From positions 188,997 to 252,996 of the forward strand of contig JAHTBO010000002.1 in assembly GCA_019166125.1 (NCBI GenBank): 64,000 nt of DNA. The letters run 5' to 3'. The notes under the pieces were generated by a model. That model worked only from the letters and a program-made list of their open reading frames with translations, was not told where the DNA came from and did no database searches. Positions 37,687 to 48,000 of the stretch are shown here, piece after piece. The position numbers and the translations under genes were made by a program. Every line of letters begins with the position of its first letter. The first letter of the stretch is position 1. Origin of the DNA: Alcaligenaceae bacterium CGII-47 (GTDB taxonomy: Bacteria > Pseudomonadota > Gammaproteobacteria > Burkholderiales > Burkholderiaceae_B).

Positions 37687-39332
37687 CAGCCAACCAATGC
37701 AGCCTGCTTGCGAAGCTCGAACTTTTGAATTTTGCCCGTCGAGGTCTTGGCCAGCGTCCCAAAGACGATATGACGCGGCACCTTGTATCCAGCCAGATGC
37801 GCCTTGCAATGCGCCACAAGTTCCTCGGCTGTCACGCACGCATCAGGTTTGAGCTCAATAAAAGCACACGGCGTCTCACCCCAGCGCTTGTCCGGGCGCG
37901 CAACGACGGCAACGGCCAGGACAGCCGGATGGCGGTACAGCACATCCTCGACTTCCAACGAGGAGATGTTTTCACCGCCAGAAATAATGATGTCTTTGCT
38001 GCGATCCTTGATCTTCATATACCCATCCGGGTACATGACGGCGAGATCTCCGCTATGGAACCAGCCGCCTGCCAACGCTTCTTGGGTGGCGGCTGGGTTC
38101 TTGAGATATCCCTTCATGCAGATATTTCCCTGAAACATTATTTCGCCCATGCTCTGGCCGTCTGCGGGTACAGGCTGCATGGTCTGCGGGTCGAGCACCG
38201 CGGCGCAGCGCTGCAAATGGTAACGCACCCCTTGCCGCGAATTCAACTCGGCACGTTGCGCAATATCCAGCCCATCCCATTGCTCATGTTTGGCGCATAC
38301 CGTTGCGGGCCCATAGACCTCGGTCAGACCATATACATGCGTCAGATCAATACCAAGTTGCTCCATGCTCTCGATCATCACAGCAGGCGGCGCAGCGCCC
38401 GCAACCATGGCCTTGAGCCCTGGCGGGATTCGCTGTTTGAGCGCCTCGGGGGCATTTACGAGCATACTGTGGACAATCGGCGCCCCACAATAATGCGTCA
38501 CGCCATGCTCGCTCATCGCATCGATCATCGCCTGCACCTCGACGCGCCGCAGGCATACGTTGACACCCGCACGCGCAGCAATCGTCCAGGGAAAACACCA
38601 GCCATTACAGTGAAACATGGGCAAGGTCCACAGATAAACGGCATGTTTGGCCATATCCCATTCCAGAATATTAGAAATGGCATTGATGGCTGCCCCGCGA
38701 TGATGATACACGACCCCCTTGGGATTACCCGTTGTACCGCTGGTGTAATTCAGCGAGATCGCATCCCACTCATCATCGGGTACGTTCCATGCATAAGCCG
38801 CATCGCCAGACGCCAGCAGCGCCTCATAATCAAGCATGCCAAACAGCTCGGCAGGGCCGCTAAATAGTGGGTCGCAGACATCGACAACAAGCAAAGGATG
38901 CGTACTCTGGCGCACCGCCAGCGCTTGCTTCATGGTGGACGAAAACTCGCTATCGACGATCACTACACGTGCCTCGCCGTGGTCCAGCATAAAGGCAATC
39001 GTCGCCGGATCCAGACGCGTATTGAGCGCATTAAGTACCGCGCCACACATGGGTATCCCAAAGTGTGCTTCCACCATGGCTGGCGTATTGGGTAGCATGA
39101 CCGCCACCGTATCGCCCTTGCCTATGCCTCGCGCAGCCAGTGCGCTGGACAATTGACGAGAACGCGCATAGAGCTCGGACCAGCTATACCGAATTGCCTG
39201 GGCCCCCAAGCCATGCACAATCGCCACGCGTGCCGGATAAACCTGCGCTGCGCGCTCTAGATAAAGCAAAGGCGTCAAGGGGGCAAAATTAGCAGATGTC
39301 TGGGGCAAATTCTGATCAAAAATACTGGACAT
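37686..39332 (-). CDS. Acyl-CoA synthetase, AMP-forming
   Basis: A 548-residue adenylate-forming enzyme that activates a carboxylic acid with ATP and CoA. The phosphate loop is LNYTSGTTGNPKGVVYHH near 190; the A5 segment VYGLTEVYGPATV and the hinge region WFHSGDLAVMYPDGYMKIKDR near 420 follow. The C-terminal lysine is in TSTGKIQKFELR. The ligand is unknown; the domain order and sequence resemble the short- to medium-chain and methylmercaptopropionate ligase branch rather than FadD. Start is ATG 39332; a GTG 4 codons before it is possible. It is first of a run with the NAD(P)HX repair enzyme, HAD protein, tadA and ldcA. Confidence 0.9.
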   Translation of the reverse strand: MSSIFDQNLPQTSANFAPLTPLLYLERAAQVYPARVAIVHGLGAQAIRYSWSELYARSRQLSSALAARGIGKGDTVAVMLPNTPAMVEAHFGIPMCGAVLNALNTRLDPATIAFMLDHGEARVVIVDSEFSSTMKQALAVRQSTHPLLVVDVCDPLFSGPAELFGMLDYEALLASGDAAYAWNVPDDEWDAISLNYTSGTTGNPKGVVYHHRGAAINAISNILEWDMAKHAVYLWTLPMFHCNGWCFPWTIAARAGVNVCLRRVEVQAMIDAMSEHGVTHYCGAPIVHSMLVNAPEALKQRIPPGLKAMVAGAAPPAVMIESMEQLGIDLTHVYGLTEVYGPATVCAKHEQWDGLDIAQRAELNSRQGVRYHLQRCAAVLDPQTMQPVPADGQSMGEIMFQGNICMKGYLKNPAATQEALAGGWFHSGDLAVMYPDGYMKIKDRSKDIIISGGENISSLEVEDVLYRHPAVLAVAVVARPDKRWGETPCAFIELKPDACVTAEELVAHCKAHLAGYKVPRHIVFGTLAKTSTGKIQKFELRKQAALVG

Positions 39333-39379
39333 GTCTGATCTCACAATAAGGCGTTAATCTATCGTATCCCCAAATCCAC

Positions 39380-41398
39380 CTATCCGGCCAAAAGCCCACT
39401 GGCACGTCTGACCTGCGCGCGTACCGCCTCATCAAATACTGAACGCATACCGGCAGTCACCACAATCAGGCTGGCACGCGCGCGCGTCATCCCTGTATAG
39501 AGCAGCTCACGGGTGAGGATCGGGCTATTATGCTCTGGCAATACGAGTACAACACGCTCGAACTCCGAACCTTGCGATTTATGCACGGTCAGCGCATACA
39601 CGGTCTCTACTTCAGGCAGGCGACTGGGCAGCACCCAGCGTACACCCTTGGACCCGTCCACCTTTGGAAAGGCGACTCGAATCAAAGCACGCGCTGGCGC
39701 CCTCGGGTCAGGCACCTCTAATGCCACACCGATATCGCCATTAGATAAACCCAGGTCATAATGATTACGCACCACAATCACTGGTCGTCCCGGATACCAG
39801 GGCAACCTTGCCTGGATCAAGCCAGCAACTTGCAGATGATGCTCGATACGCTGATTCAACCCACTCGCGCCCCAAGGTCCTTCGCGCAATGCACACAGTA
39901 CCTGAAAGCGGCCATGTGCAAGGAGCACCGCTTGCGCCCACGCATCCAGCGCCCCCTGCTCATGCTCGCCCTCAGGTCGGCTATCGTGCATGATGCGCAA
40001 ATAGTCTTGATACCCTAAGCCCTGGCTTACTGCACTTCCCATAGGGAAGCGTCCCGCGATCAACAAGTCATCGAAATGTTGATCTGCCACACCGCTTAGG
40101 GCGAGAAAACCCAAATCTGTATGAACGGCATCGCGCACCGCATGCAAGGCATTCAGATCCCCCTGATTCACCGCCTGGGCCAACTGACCGATGCCGCTAT
40201 GCGCATCAAAACGATAGCTGTGGCGCAACATGATCACTGCCTGATCCAGAGGTGTCCCCGCCACATCCTGCCAGCGTGAGTCAATGCGTTGTGCACTCAA
40301 GGCCTCCAGTCGAGCACAACGCTGCGGCGTATAGTGGCCAGCTGCTGCTCGTCGACACAACTCGCCCAACACAGCACCGGCCTCCACAGAGGCCAACTGA
40401 TCCTTGTCTCCGAGCAAAATCAAGCGCGCCTGGTCGGGCAAGGCCACGAGCACTGCATCGAGCATCTCGATATCGAGCATCGAGGCCTCATCGATGACCA
40501 ACACGTCTATAGGTAAGCGATTGCCCGCATGGTAGCGCAAGCGGCGCGTCCCCGGACGACTCCCCAACAATCGGTGCACCGTGACGACCGCCACCGGAAC
40601 CATCGTCAAGGCAGCCTGCATAAACGCCTCAGACCGCTGCTGCAAAGGGTGCAGGGCGGCACTAATCGATGTGCTCAGCCGCGCAGCCGCCTTGCCCGTG
40701 GGAGCGGCCAATCGAATACGCAAACCCGATGCTGACGATCCCGCGCGCGCTAGCGCCATACCCTGCAATAAGGCCAGCAACTTGACCACCGTTGTGGTCT
40801 TGCCCGTGCCCGGCCCCCCCGCAATCACACAAAACGCATGATCCAGCGCATTGGCGCACGCAAGTTTCTGCCAATCAAGCCCGATGGCGTGCTGGCTGGG
40901 AAACAAGGCATCGAGCCAGGCTCGCGCACGCTCAGGCGCGTAATCACACCCCACGTCGAGCCCTAAGCGCTGAAAGATCGCCGCACGCACGCGACGCTCG
41001 GCTTGCCAGTATCGATACAGATACAAGCGCGGGCCTTGACGTACCAATGGCCCGCTTGTACCGCCATCCGAGACAAAGTCAGCCTGATCCAAAGCGCGAT
41101 AAAAACTAGCCACGTCCTGGCCCGCCAAGCTTTCAACCAGCGCACGGATATCCACATTGCGTAGCTCTGCACTGCCCAGAGCCAGAGTTACCACCGGGTC
41201 TGCCGCGAGTTCTGGCAGCGTCAGGCAGACATGGCCATGTCCCGACTGCCCACTACACAAGGCAGCAAGCACCACTGCCAAAGGCGATGCCTCAGGTGTT
41301 TGGTCCATGAGGAAACACGCAAACGCTGCATCGAGCTCGCGTAGCAGTCCAGCTTCAACCCATTGTCCAAACCGCATACGCAATGATGCCCTATTCAT
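39380..41398 (-). CDS. recD: Exodeoxyribonuclease V subunit alpha (RecD)
   Basis: RecD is the fast 5'-3' helicase of the RecBCD complex, which unwinds and resects double-strand breaks. The 672-residue protein has the Walker A motif IAGGPGTGKTTTVVKL near residue 180, DVLVIDEASMLDIEM as Walker B, LLGDKDQLASVEAGAVLGEL, and C-terminal LTVHKSQGSEFERVV and TRELLYTGMTRAR. The ATG at 41398 overlaps the recB stop by 8 bases. An in-frame start 16 codons further up lies in recB. The order recC-recB-recD resembles that of E. coli without ptrA. Confidence 0.95.
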   Translation of the reverse strand: MNRASLRMRFGQWVEAGLLRELDAAFACFLMDQTPEASPLAVVLAALCSGQSGHGHVCLTLPELAADPVVTLALGSAELRNVDIRALVESLAGQDVASFYRALDQADFVSDGGTSGPLVRQGPRLYLYRYWQAERRVRAAIFQRLGLDVGCDYAPERARAWLDALFPSQHAIGLDWQKLACANALDHAFCVIAGGPGTGKTTTVVKLLALLQGMALARAGSSASGLRIRLAAPTGKAAARLSTSISAALHPLQQRSEAFMQAALTMVPVAVVTVHRLLGSRPGTRRLRYHAGNRLPIDVLVIDEASMLDIEMLDAVLVALPDQARLILLGDKDQLASVEAGAVLGELCRRAAAGHYTPQRCARLEALSAQRIDSRWQDVAGTPLDQAVIMLRHSYRFDAHSGIGQLAQAVNQGDLNALHAVRDAVHTDLGFLALSGVADQHFDDLLIAGRFPMGSAVSQGLGYQDYLRIMHDSRPEGEHEQGALDAWAQAVLLAHGRFQVLCALREGPWGASGLNQRIEHHLQVAGLIQARLPWYPGRPVIVVRNHYDLGLSNGDIGVALEVPDPRAPARALIRVAFPKVDGSKGVRWVLPSRLPEVETVYALTVHKSQGSEFERVVLVLPEHNSPILTRELLYTGMTRARASLIVVTAGMRSVFDEAVRAQVRRASGLLAG

Positions 41399-44300
41399 GC
41401 ACCACCCCATCACCAGTCCCAGCGTACAGACTGTCCAAAGCTTCAATCAGACCACGCGCGGGGCGGTCAGCAAAAATACCCTGCCCCGGCGCATCCAGAC
41501 CTCGCAAAAACAGATATAGCGCGCCACCCATATGCTGGTCATAATCGTAATCGGCCAATCGCGCGCGCAACTGCCGGTGCAGTGCCAACACATACAGCAC
41601 AAGTTGCATGTCATAGCGCGCACCAAGCATCGTCTGACGCATCGCCTCTTGGGTATAGGCCGCATCATTAGGCCCGAGCCAGTTTGATTTGTAATCGACA
41701 ACGTAATAGCGGCCCTCATGCAATAGCACCAGATCTAGAAAGCCCTTGAACATGCCATCCAGACGCATAGGCGCCAAGTGAGGTCGCGGTGCGCCACCAA
41801 ACGTCTCACGGCATACCCGCGCATCAAGCTGCTGCACATCGACCTGAGAGACTGACAACCAGAACTCCATCTCGGGCGAGCTAGCCTGCAACGCGTCCAG
41901 ACGCAAGCCCGAGCACACTGCCGCATCCGGCACAAGTACTGTCTGCACGCAGCGTAATAGCCAGTCACACAGAAAATCGATCCAAGGCTCCCATCCCCGC
42001 AAGGCGCAGCGCCGCGCCACCATATCGCGCAGTGATGCAGGCTCGGTCTTGAGCCGGGCAAAGCCCTGTCGGGCGGCCCACTCCAGCAGAGCATGTAAAA
42101 AAGTACCCGCCTCACTGCCTCTAGGGAAGTAGTGCAGGGATAAGTCTTCTGGATGCGCCAAGCCTGCATCAACACCCTGGCTCGTTGAAGTATCCTCCAG
42201 GCGAGTCTCCCGAAATACGTCCTCTGCAGCGGTATCCGCTACATGCCAGGCCCGGCCATCCGCCTCAGTCACACGTAACGCGGAGTAGCTCGAAATCCAC
42301 CAGGGCTCGCGAACCGCCCGCACGGGAACCCGCGCAACGCCCAAGGCCTGCGGCGCGGCCGATGACTCGAAACCCTGTGCGCCAGGTTCCGCTGCGTCGA
42401 GGACGGTAATCTCGGGATGCTTAAGTGCCAGTTTTCGCATCGAAGCCGCAATGCTGCCATCAACGCCAAGTACATAGGTGGCCGCGCTATTGTCCGATAC
42501 CTGCCTGAGTTCACCTGCTGTCATCCATACCGCGTAGCGAGCACGCGTAAGCGCCACGTAGAGCTTACGGACATCCTCGGCCAAGCGTTCACGTTCGGCC
42601 TGCTCGATGTGCGCTGACGATGGTGTAAAAATCAAGGTACGTCGGCCCTGCTCATCCGGAAGGACAAGGGGCTTATCCGAGCGACGATACATCCTGGCCT
42701 TGCATGCAAACGGCAGAAAAACCAGTGGGTACTCTAGACCCTTAGATTTATGAACCGTGACGACGCGCACTAAGTTGGCATCGCTCTCCAGGCGAATTTG
42801 CTGTGCATCGCCCCCCCCCAAAGCGCGTGCCTGGCTATCAGATCGTTGTTCTGCCAGATAGCGTATCAGGGCCTGCTCGCCATCGAGTTGACCTGAGGCA
42901 CGTTGCAAGAGCTCCGCCAGATGCAGAATATTGGTCAAGACGCGCTCACCCTGTGCGCCATCTAGCGCCCCCAGCAATCGGGCCGGGACACCAAAATCAT
43001 TAAGCAGGCGCCTGAGCATGGGCAACACGCCTCGCTGCTGCCAGCATTCCCGATAGGACTGGAAGCGCAGGACCATGTCCTCCCAGGCTCGCTCATCCGT
43101 ATTGATCCGCTCGATATCCACCCATGTCAAGCCCAGTGTTGCGCTCGCCAGTGCAGTACGCACGGCCCGACCATCGGTGGGCTGTACACATGCCGCCAAC
43201 CAGTACTGAAGCTCTGCGGCCTCTGCGCTGTCATAAACGGACTCACGTTCGGATAGATACACGCTACGCACCTGACGCGCGCTCAGTGCCGAACGCAGTG
43301 TGGCTGCCTCGTTATGGCTATTGACCAGGATGGCAATATCAGCCGGCCGCACAGCTCGGAACCCATCCGCGCCATCAAAGCCCGCCCGACCCTGCTGGCC
43401 CAGGTTCAATACCTGAGTCACTTGATCTGCGCACTGTTGCGCACTTTGCTCTTGATACGACGATACCGTCAGTGCACTACCGTCCTCCGATTGAATCTCG
43501 CAAAACGCCAGGGCTGCCTGCACCGCACCATCAATCACCCATACATCATCCCGACCGTGGGCCTGAACAGGAAAAAACGGGATATCACGTGATCCCTGAC
43601 CGGGTGCCAAAAAGGCTCCTTCCTCTCGTTTGGCCTCTGCCTGTTCAAAGCAGGCATTCACCGCCCCAACCATCATCTGCGAAGAACGATAATTTCGATT
43701 CAAGGTATGCAATCTGCTTGCACATGCTCTGCGTGCCTGTAGATATGCATGAATATCCGCGCCACGAAAACCATAAATTGCTTGCTTGGGATCCCCAATC
43801 AGCACCAGACACAGATCCTTCCGGTTATCGGCGATCTCGTAGATACGGTCGAAAATCCGGTATTGCACTGGATCCGTGTCCTGGAACTCATCGATCAGGA
43901 CGACCGGATATTGCGCACGCAACACCCGAGCCAGACGTTCCCCACTAGGGCCGCCCAGTGCGGCGTCCAAGTTAGTCAGCAGACCATCGAAGCCCATCTG
44001 CGCACGTTGTGCCAGGGACTCACGCAGGCGTTCAACACACCAGGCTAACGCATGTGACCAGACCTGTGCATAGCCATCTGGCAGATGAGCCAAAGCCTCG
44101 CGCAACCTCGTCAGCGCGATGAAAGCCGGGTGCTCGGGCGCCAGACCTTCGCCCTTCCAAGCAGCGTCAATACCGGCCTGTGACAGACGCTCCCAGCCCG
44201 TTTTGATATCCAGAGACAGCGCATCAGGATCATTTGCCCAATCACGCACGGCACCCAGCCAGCGCTTTTGGTCGCTGGGGCGAATGGCAATATCCTTTCC

Positions 44301-45068
44301 ATGCAGCGCCAATATATCGCTCAGTTCCTCGACGTAGACCCGCCAGGATGACTTCAATTCCGTGAGTACTGCCTGAGCCTGCAGGCGGGCCTGGTCCAGC
44401 AACTGGGCCGGCCCGTCCACACCCGGCACCAGACCCGTGTCCTTATGCAGTTGGTCTCTGATTGCACCATACAGCGCGCCTGGCCCCTTCCACCACGACT
44501 GAACTTGGGCAGTATCGCTAATCGTGAGGTTCACGCAAAATGAGCGCCAATAGTCCCACACGGCTTCGCGCTCGAGCTGCTGTAAATCAGCTTCCAGGCT
44601 TTGCGTGAACAAGCTGCCACTATCAAAGGCATGCTCCTGGAGCATACGCGCACACCAGGCATGGATCGTCGAGATCGCTGCCTCATCCATGGATTGCGCT
44701 GCCAAATCCAGCACGCGCGCGCAGGCAGGCCATGCGGACTCTGGGTAGCTTGCACGCAGATCCACCAAGAAAGGATCGCCAGACTGCGAGCTGTCCTGGC
44801 TGAAAAATCGCGCGCCCTCAGCCAAGCGGCTGCGAATCCGATCCCGCAGCTCCTGGGAGGCCGCTTCGGTAAACGTCAATACCAGAATCTCGGCAGGCAA
44901 GCGCGCTGGCGTGCTCAAGGGGCCATGCCCCAGAACCAGACGCAGGTATAGTGCTGCGATCGTCCAGGTCTTGCCCGTCCCTGCGCTCGCCTCAATGAGT
45001 TGACTCCCACGCAGAGGAAAATCGAGCGGATCAAGGCCCCGAGGTGCCCGCTGCCCGGCAGGCTGCAT
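41391..45068 (-). CDS. recB: Exodeoxyribonuclease V subunit beta (RecB)
   Basis: RecB (1225 residues here) is the 3'-5' helicase and the nuclease of RecBCD. The helicase starts with LIEASAGTGKTWTIAALYLRL (Walker A); the UvrD-like core continues with VLTFTEAASQELRDRI, VLIDEFQDTDPVQYRIF, LIGDPKQAIYGFRGADIHAYL and RVVTVHKSKGLEYPLVF. The nuclease domain at the C-terminus has DLVLLHEGRYYVVDYKSNW, with the catalytic D-Y-K triad element. GGGGAG stands 5 bases before ATG 45068; a GTG one codon earlier would form a GTGA overlap with the recC stop. Either start implies coupling to recC. Confidence 0.96.
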   Translation of the reverse strand: MQPAGQRAPRGLDPLDFPLRGSQLIEASAGTGKTWTIAALYLRLVLGHGPLSTPARLPAEILVLTFTEAASQELRDRIRSRLAEGARFFSQDSSQSGDPFLVDLRASYPESAWPACARVLDLAAQSMDEAAISTIHAWCARMLQEHAFDSGSLFTQSLEADLQQLEREAVWDYWRSFCVNLTISDTAQVQSWWKGPGALYGAIRDQLHKDTGLVPGVDGPAQLLDQARLQAQAVLTELKSSWRVYVEELSDILALHGKDIAIRPSDQKRWLGAVRDWANDPDALSLDIKTGWERLSQAGIDAAWKGEGLAPEHPAFIALTRLREALAHLPDGYAQVWSHALAWCVERLRESLAQRAQMGFDGLLTNLDAALGGPSGERLARVLRAQYPVVLIDEFQDTDPVQYRIFDRIYEIADNRKDLCLVLIGDPKQAIYGFRGADIHAYLQARRACASRLHTLNRNYRSSQMMVGAVNACFEQAEAKREEGAFLAPGQGSRDIPFFPVQAHGRDDVWVIDGAVQAALAFCEIQSEDGSALTVSSYQEQSAQQCADQVTQVLNLGQQGRAGFDGADGFRAVRPADIAILVNSHNEAATLRSALSARQVRSVYLSERESVYDSAEAAELQYWLAACVQPTDGRAVRTALASATLGLTWVDIERINTDERAWEDMVLRFQSYRECWQQRGVLPMLRRLLNDFGVPARLLGALDGAQGERVLTNILHLAELLQRASGQLDGEQALIRYLAEQRSDSQARALGGGDAQQIRLESDANLVRVVTVHKSKGLEYPLVFLPFACKARMYRRSDKPLVLPDEQGRRTLIFTPSSAHIEQAERERLAEDVRKLYVALTRARYAVWMTAGELRQVSDNSAATYVLGVDGSIAASMRKLALKHPEITVLDAAEPGAQGFESSAAPQALGVARVPVRAVREPWWISSYSALRVTEADGRAWHVADTAAEDVFRETRLEDTSTSQGVDAGLAHPEDLSLHYFPRGSEAGTFLHALLEWAARQGFARLKTEPASLRDMVARRCALRGWEPWIDFLCDWLLRCVQTVLVPDAAVCSGLRLDALQASSPEMEFWLSVSQVDVQQLDARVCRETFGGAPRPHLAPMRLDGMFKGFLDLVLLHEGRYYVVDYKSNWLGPNDAAYTQEAMRQTMLGARYDMQLVLYVLALHRQLRARLADYDYDQHMGGALYLFLRGLDAPGQGIFADRPARGLIEALDSLYAGTGDGVVHE

Positions 45069-48000
45069 CACGACTCCCCCCGTTCAATTGCCGCTAAGAA
45101 TCCCTCGGCAGGCTTGATCGCATCGGCGAGCCCCCGGTACAAGCGCAAAGCCCAATGCGCAAACGCGCCCGAGGCAATCAGTGCGTCAAAATCTGGATAG
45201 GCCCGACTCTGGTAGGGGCACCACGCCTTTTCCAGATCATACGCTTCACGGGCGCTAGACCAAGCCAGATGATCCGGCGCAATCACTGCCTCGTTGTCCA
45301 CAGACGAACCCAGGCTACGCAACCAGGCAAGAGCCGAACGGCAGGCGATAGGCAGCGGTTCGCGCATGCCCAGATCCCAGGCAATCATGACATCCGCAAT
45401 CATGCCTTGCGCCCGAGCAGCCTCTAACGGCTCAAACAAAACCATACCCTGCGGGCTAAGCACGAGGGTCATCAAGCCGCCCTCCATCAGATTGGCTGCC
45501 AGATGCGCCAACCAGGCGTCTACTAAAGCATAGGTACGATAAGTTTTATTTTTGACCAGATGACGCGCCTGGACGACAACTCGAACGCGTTCACCCAGAT
45601 CATTACAGCGTATGCCGGATAGTTGATCGAGTAGCTCTAATGTATATCCCTCAGAGCATCTTGTCTGGGTATGAACAGGCAGGACCGATACCTCGCTATC
45701 GGGCCAACGTCGAAGCACCTCACGATAATGATCCAGCAAGTTGTCCATACCCTCGTAGAGACCCAATCCCGCCAGCGTCCCGAGATTACCCGCAACCAGA
45801 TCGCCACGATTTTGCATACGCAATAGATCGGTTTGGATGCGCGCGGCGGCGTCCTCGCCCTCGTTCTGTGCTTGCACCAGGACTTGCACCAGTTCCTCAC
45901 GCAAGCGCCACGTCTGCAAGGCATCCAGTTCATAAGGCTCAAGATCATCGCTCTGATAATCCTCTTGATCAAATATCACCCCCAAACGCGAGGTGAAAAA
46001 AGCCCTTACTGGATTACGTAAAAAGCGTTGTAAATCAATTAAGCTTAAGGGTTCTTCGCGCCGGAGAACGCCCAGCGGCGCCTTGGCCAAGCCATGCTTT
46101 ACCGCATCCGGATTTCTGGCACGCCACTCGCGCGCATAGGTAAATAGTGATCGTTCCTCAGCATCAGGCACAGCAGGAAAATAGCGGGCGCTAAAAGGTT
46201 GTAAGGGATGGTGTGCGGTAAGCGCCTCGACCAGGCTGGTGTTGCCCCCATCGGTCTGATCAGTTAACTGCCAACCCGCCTCAAGATGGTCACGCAACTG
46301 TGCCACCAGCACTGAAGGCGGTTGCACCGCATTATCCTGGATACTACGTCCAACCCAGGAGACATAGAACTGGTCTCGTGCCGACAGCATGGCCTCTAGA
46401 AACAGATACCGATCATCGTCGCGACGCGATCGATCGCCAGGACGATAGCGACCGACCATCAGATCAAAATCCATCGATACCTGGGCGCGCGGATAGGCAC
46501 CGTCATGCATGCCTAGGAGGCAAACATACCTAAAGGGAATGGCCCGCATCGGCATGAGTGTGGCAAACGTCAAGGCGCCTGCAAAGAAACGCTGAGACAA
46601 GCCCCCCTGATCGAACTGCGCCAGACAGTGCTCGGCCACGACACTTATGGGCAACACCTCGACGAGCGCGGCCTCATCGCATGCCTCATGCCAATCCTGG
46701 ACAATCTGCTCAAAACGCATCAAGGTCAAGGCATCTTGCTCGTTGCTTGCAAGAAAAAAATCTGCCTGTAGTGCGACCAGGCGTTGATGCCATTGACCAG
46801 GCGTTGCACCCTCTGAAAAGACCTGCCAATGATGACCCAGGCAGTCCAATAATCGACTCAAAGGCCCGAGCAAGGCCGCATCCAGTCCACCTGGCTCGCC
46901 ATAAGGCTCAATTCCCTGCCAAGCAGGCGCATCCAGACCCAGCGCATAGCCCAGCAGCATGCGCTGCAAGCCAAAAAGCCAGGTATGCTGCAATCCGGCA
47001 GCCTGAGTCGGTGCCAAGCCCAGGCTGGCACGATGCCCGGCGTGTAGCCCCCAACGGATATTGGCTTCACGTATCCAGCCATGCAAACGCGGCACATCAT
47101 CGTCATGCACCCCAAAACGCGATCGCACTGCAGAGACCTCCAGCAGGTCCATCACCTCGCCCATCGTCAAACGCAAGTGCGGCAAGGCCAGCAGCTTTTC
47201 CAAGGCGAGCATCAAAGGATCCGCCTGGCGTTGGGCCCGATCCGCCAATGTATAGGGAATAAAGCGTTGATCACTGGTATCGTGCAGCCCAAAAACTGCC
47301 TGAACATGGGGGGCATACGCCTCTATGTCCGGAACCATCACAATCACGTCTCGTGGACGCAGCGTTGGATCGGTGTTGAAGGCGTCGAGCAATTGGTCAT
47401 GCAGAATTTCAACCTCACGCTGCGCACTGTGGGCAATATGAAAGCGGATGGATGCATCTTTGACCGGGTCGACTGCAGGCCATTTCTTCCGCGACTCGGA
47501 GAGCGGTCGCAAGTCGCATATATCATCCTGAAGTTGCTCGAGCAGCGAGGCACCCGGCAGTGACTCAAAGAGATCGATGCGCTGGCGTAAGGCCTCAAAG
47601 GCGGGACTGTAATGCCCACGGCTATCCGGGTCATCAATATCGTCCAGCAAGCCGATAAAATCCCGCCCTTGCTTACCCCAGGAAGCAAGTAAAGGATGAG
47701 CGTACTGGTGCATCTGCTCATCATTCAGCCCCTCGGGCATACCAGGACGACGCAACTGTCGCTGGTGCTGCGCACGCAGCAGATCCCTATCGGGAATGAT
47801 GTCTGCCCAATAATGAGCGCAGGGGTTGTGCACGCAGACCAGAATTTGTGACCACTGAGCAAGCGCCTCCAAGGCTTCCAGCGCCTGGCGCGGCATAGCT
47901 GACACACCAAAAACCAACACACGGCGCGGTATCCCAGCGGGGCGTGAGTCAGGCGCACGCGCCGACAGTTGCGCCATAAATGCTTCATGCACAAAGGCGC

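Noticed and set aside
37725-38867. 380-codon open frame on the plus strand
   Set aside because: It is fully antisense to the acyl-CoA synthetase, whose motifs are complete. The product is low in recognisable structure and has no SD.
46558-47262. 234-codon open frame on the plus strand
   Set aside because: Antisense to recC; the translation is Pro/Arg/His-rich and looks like a GC-bias shadow.
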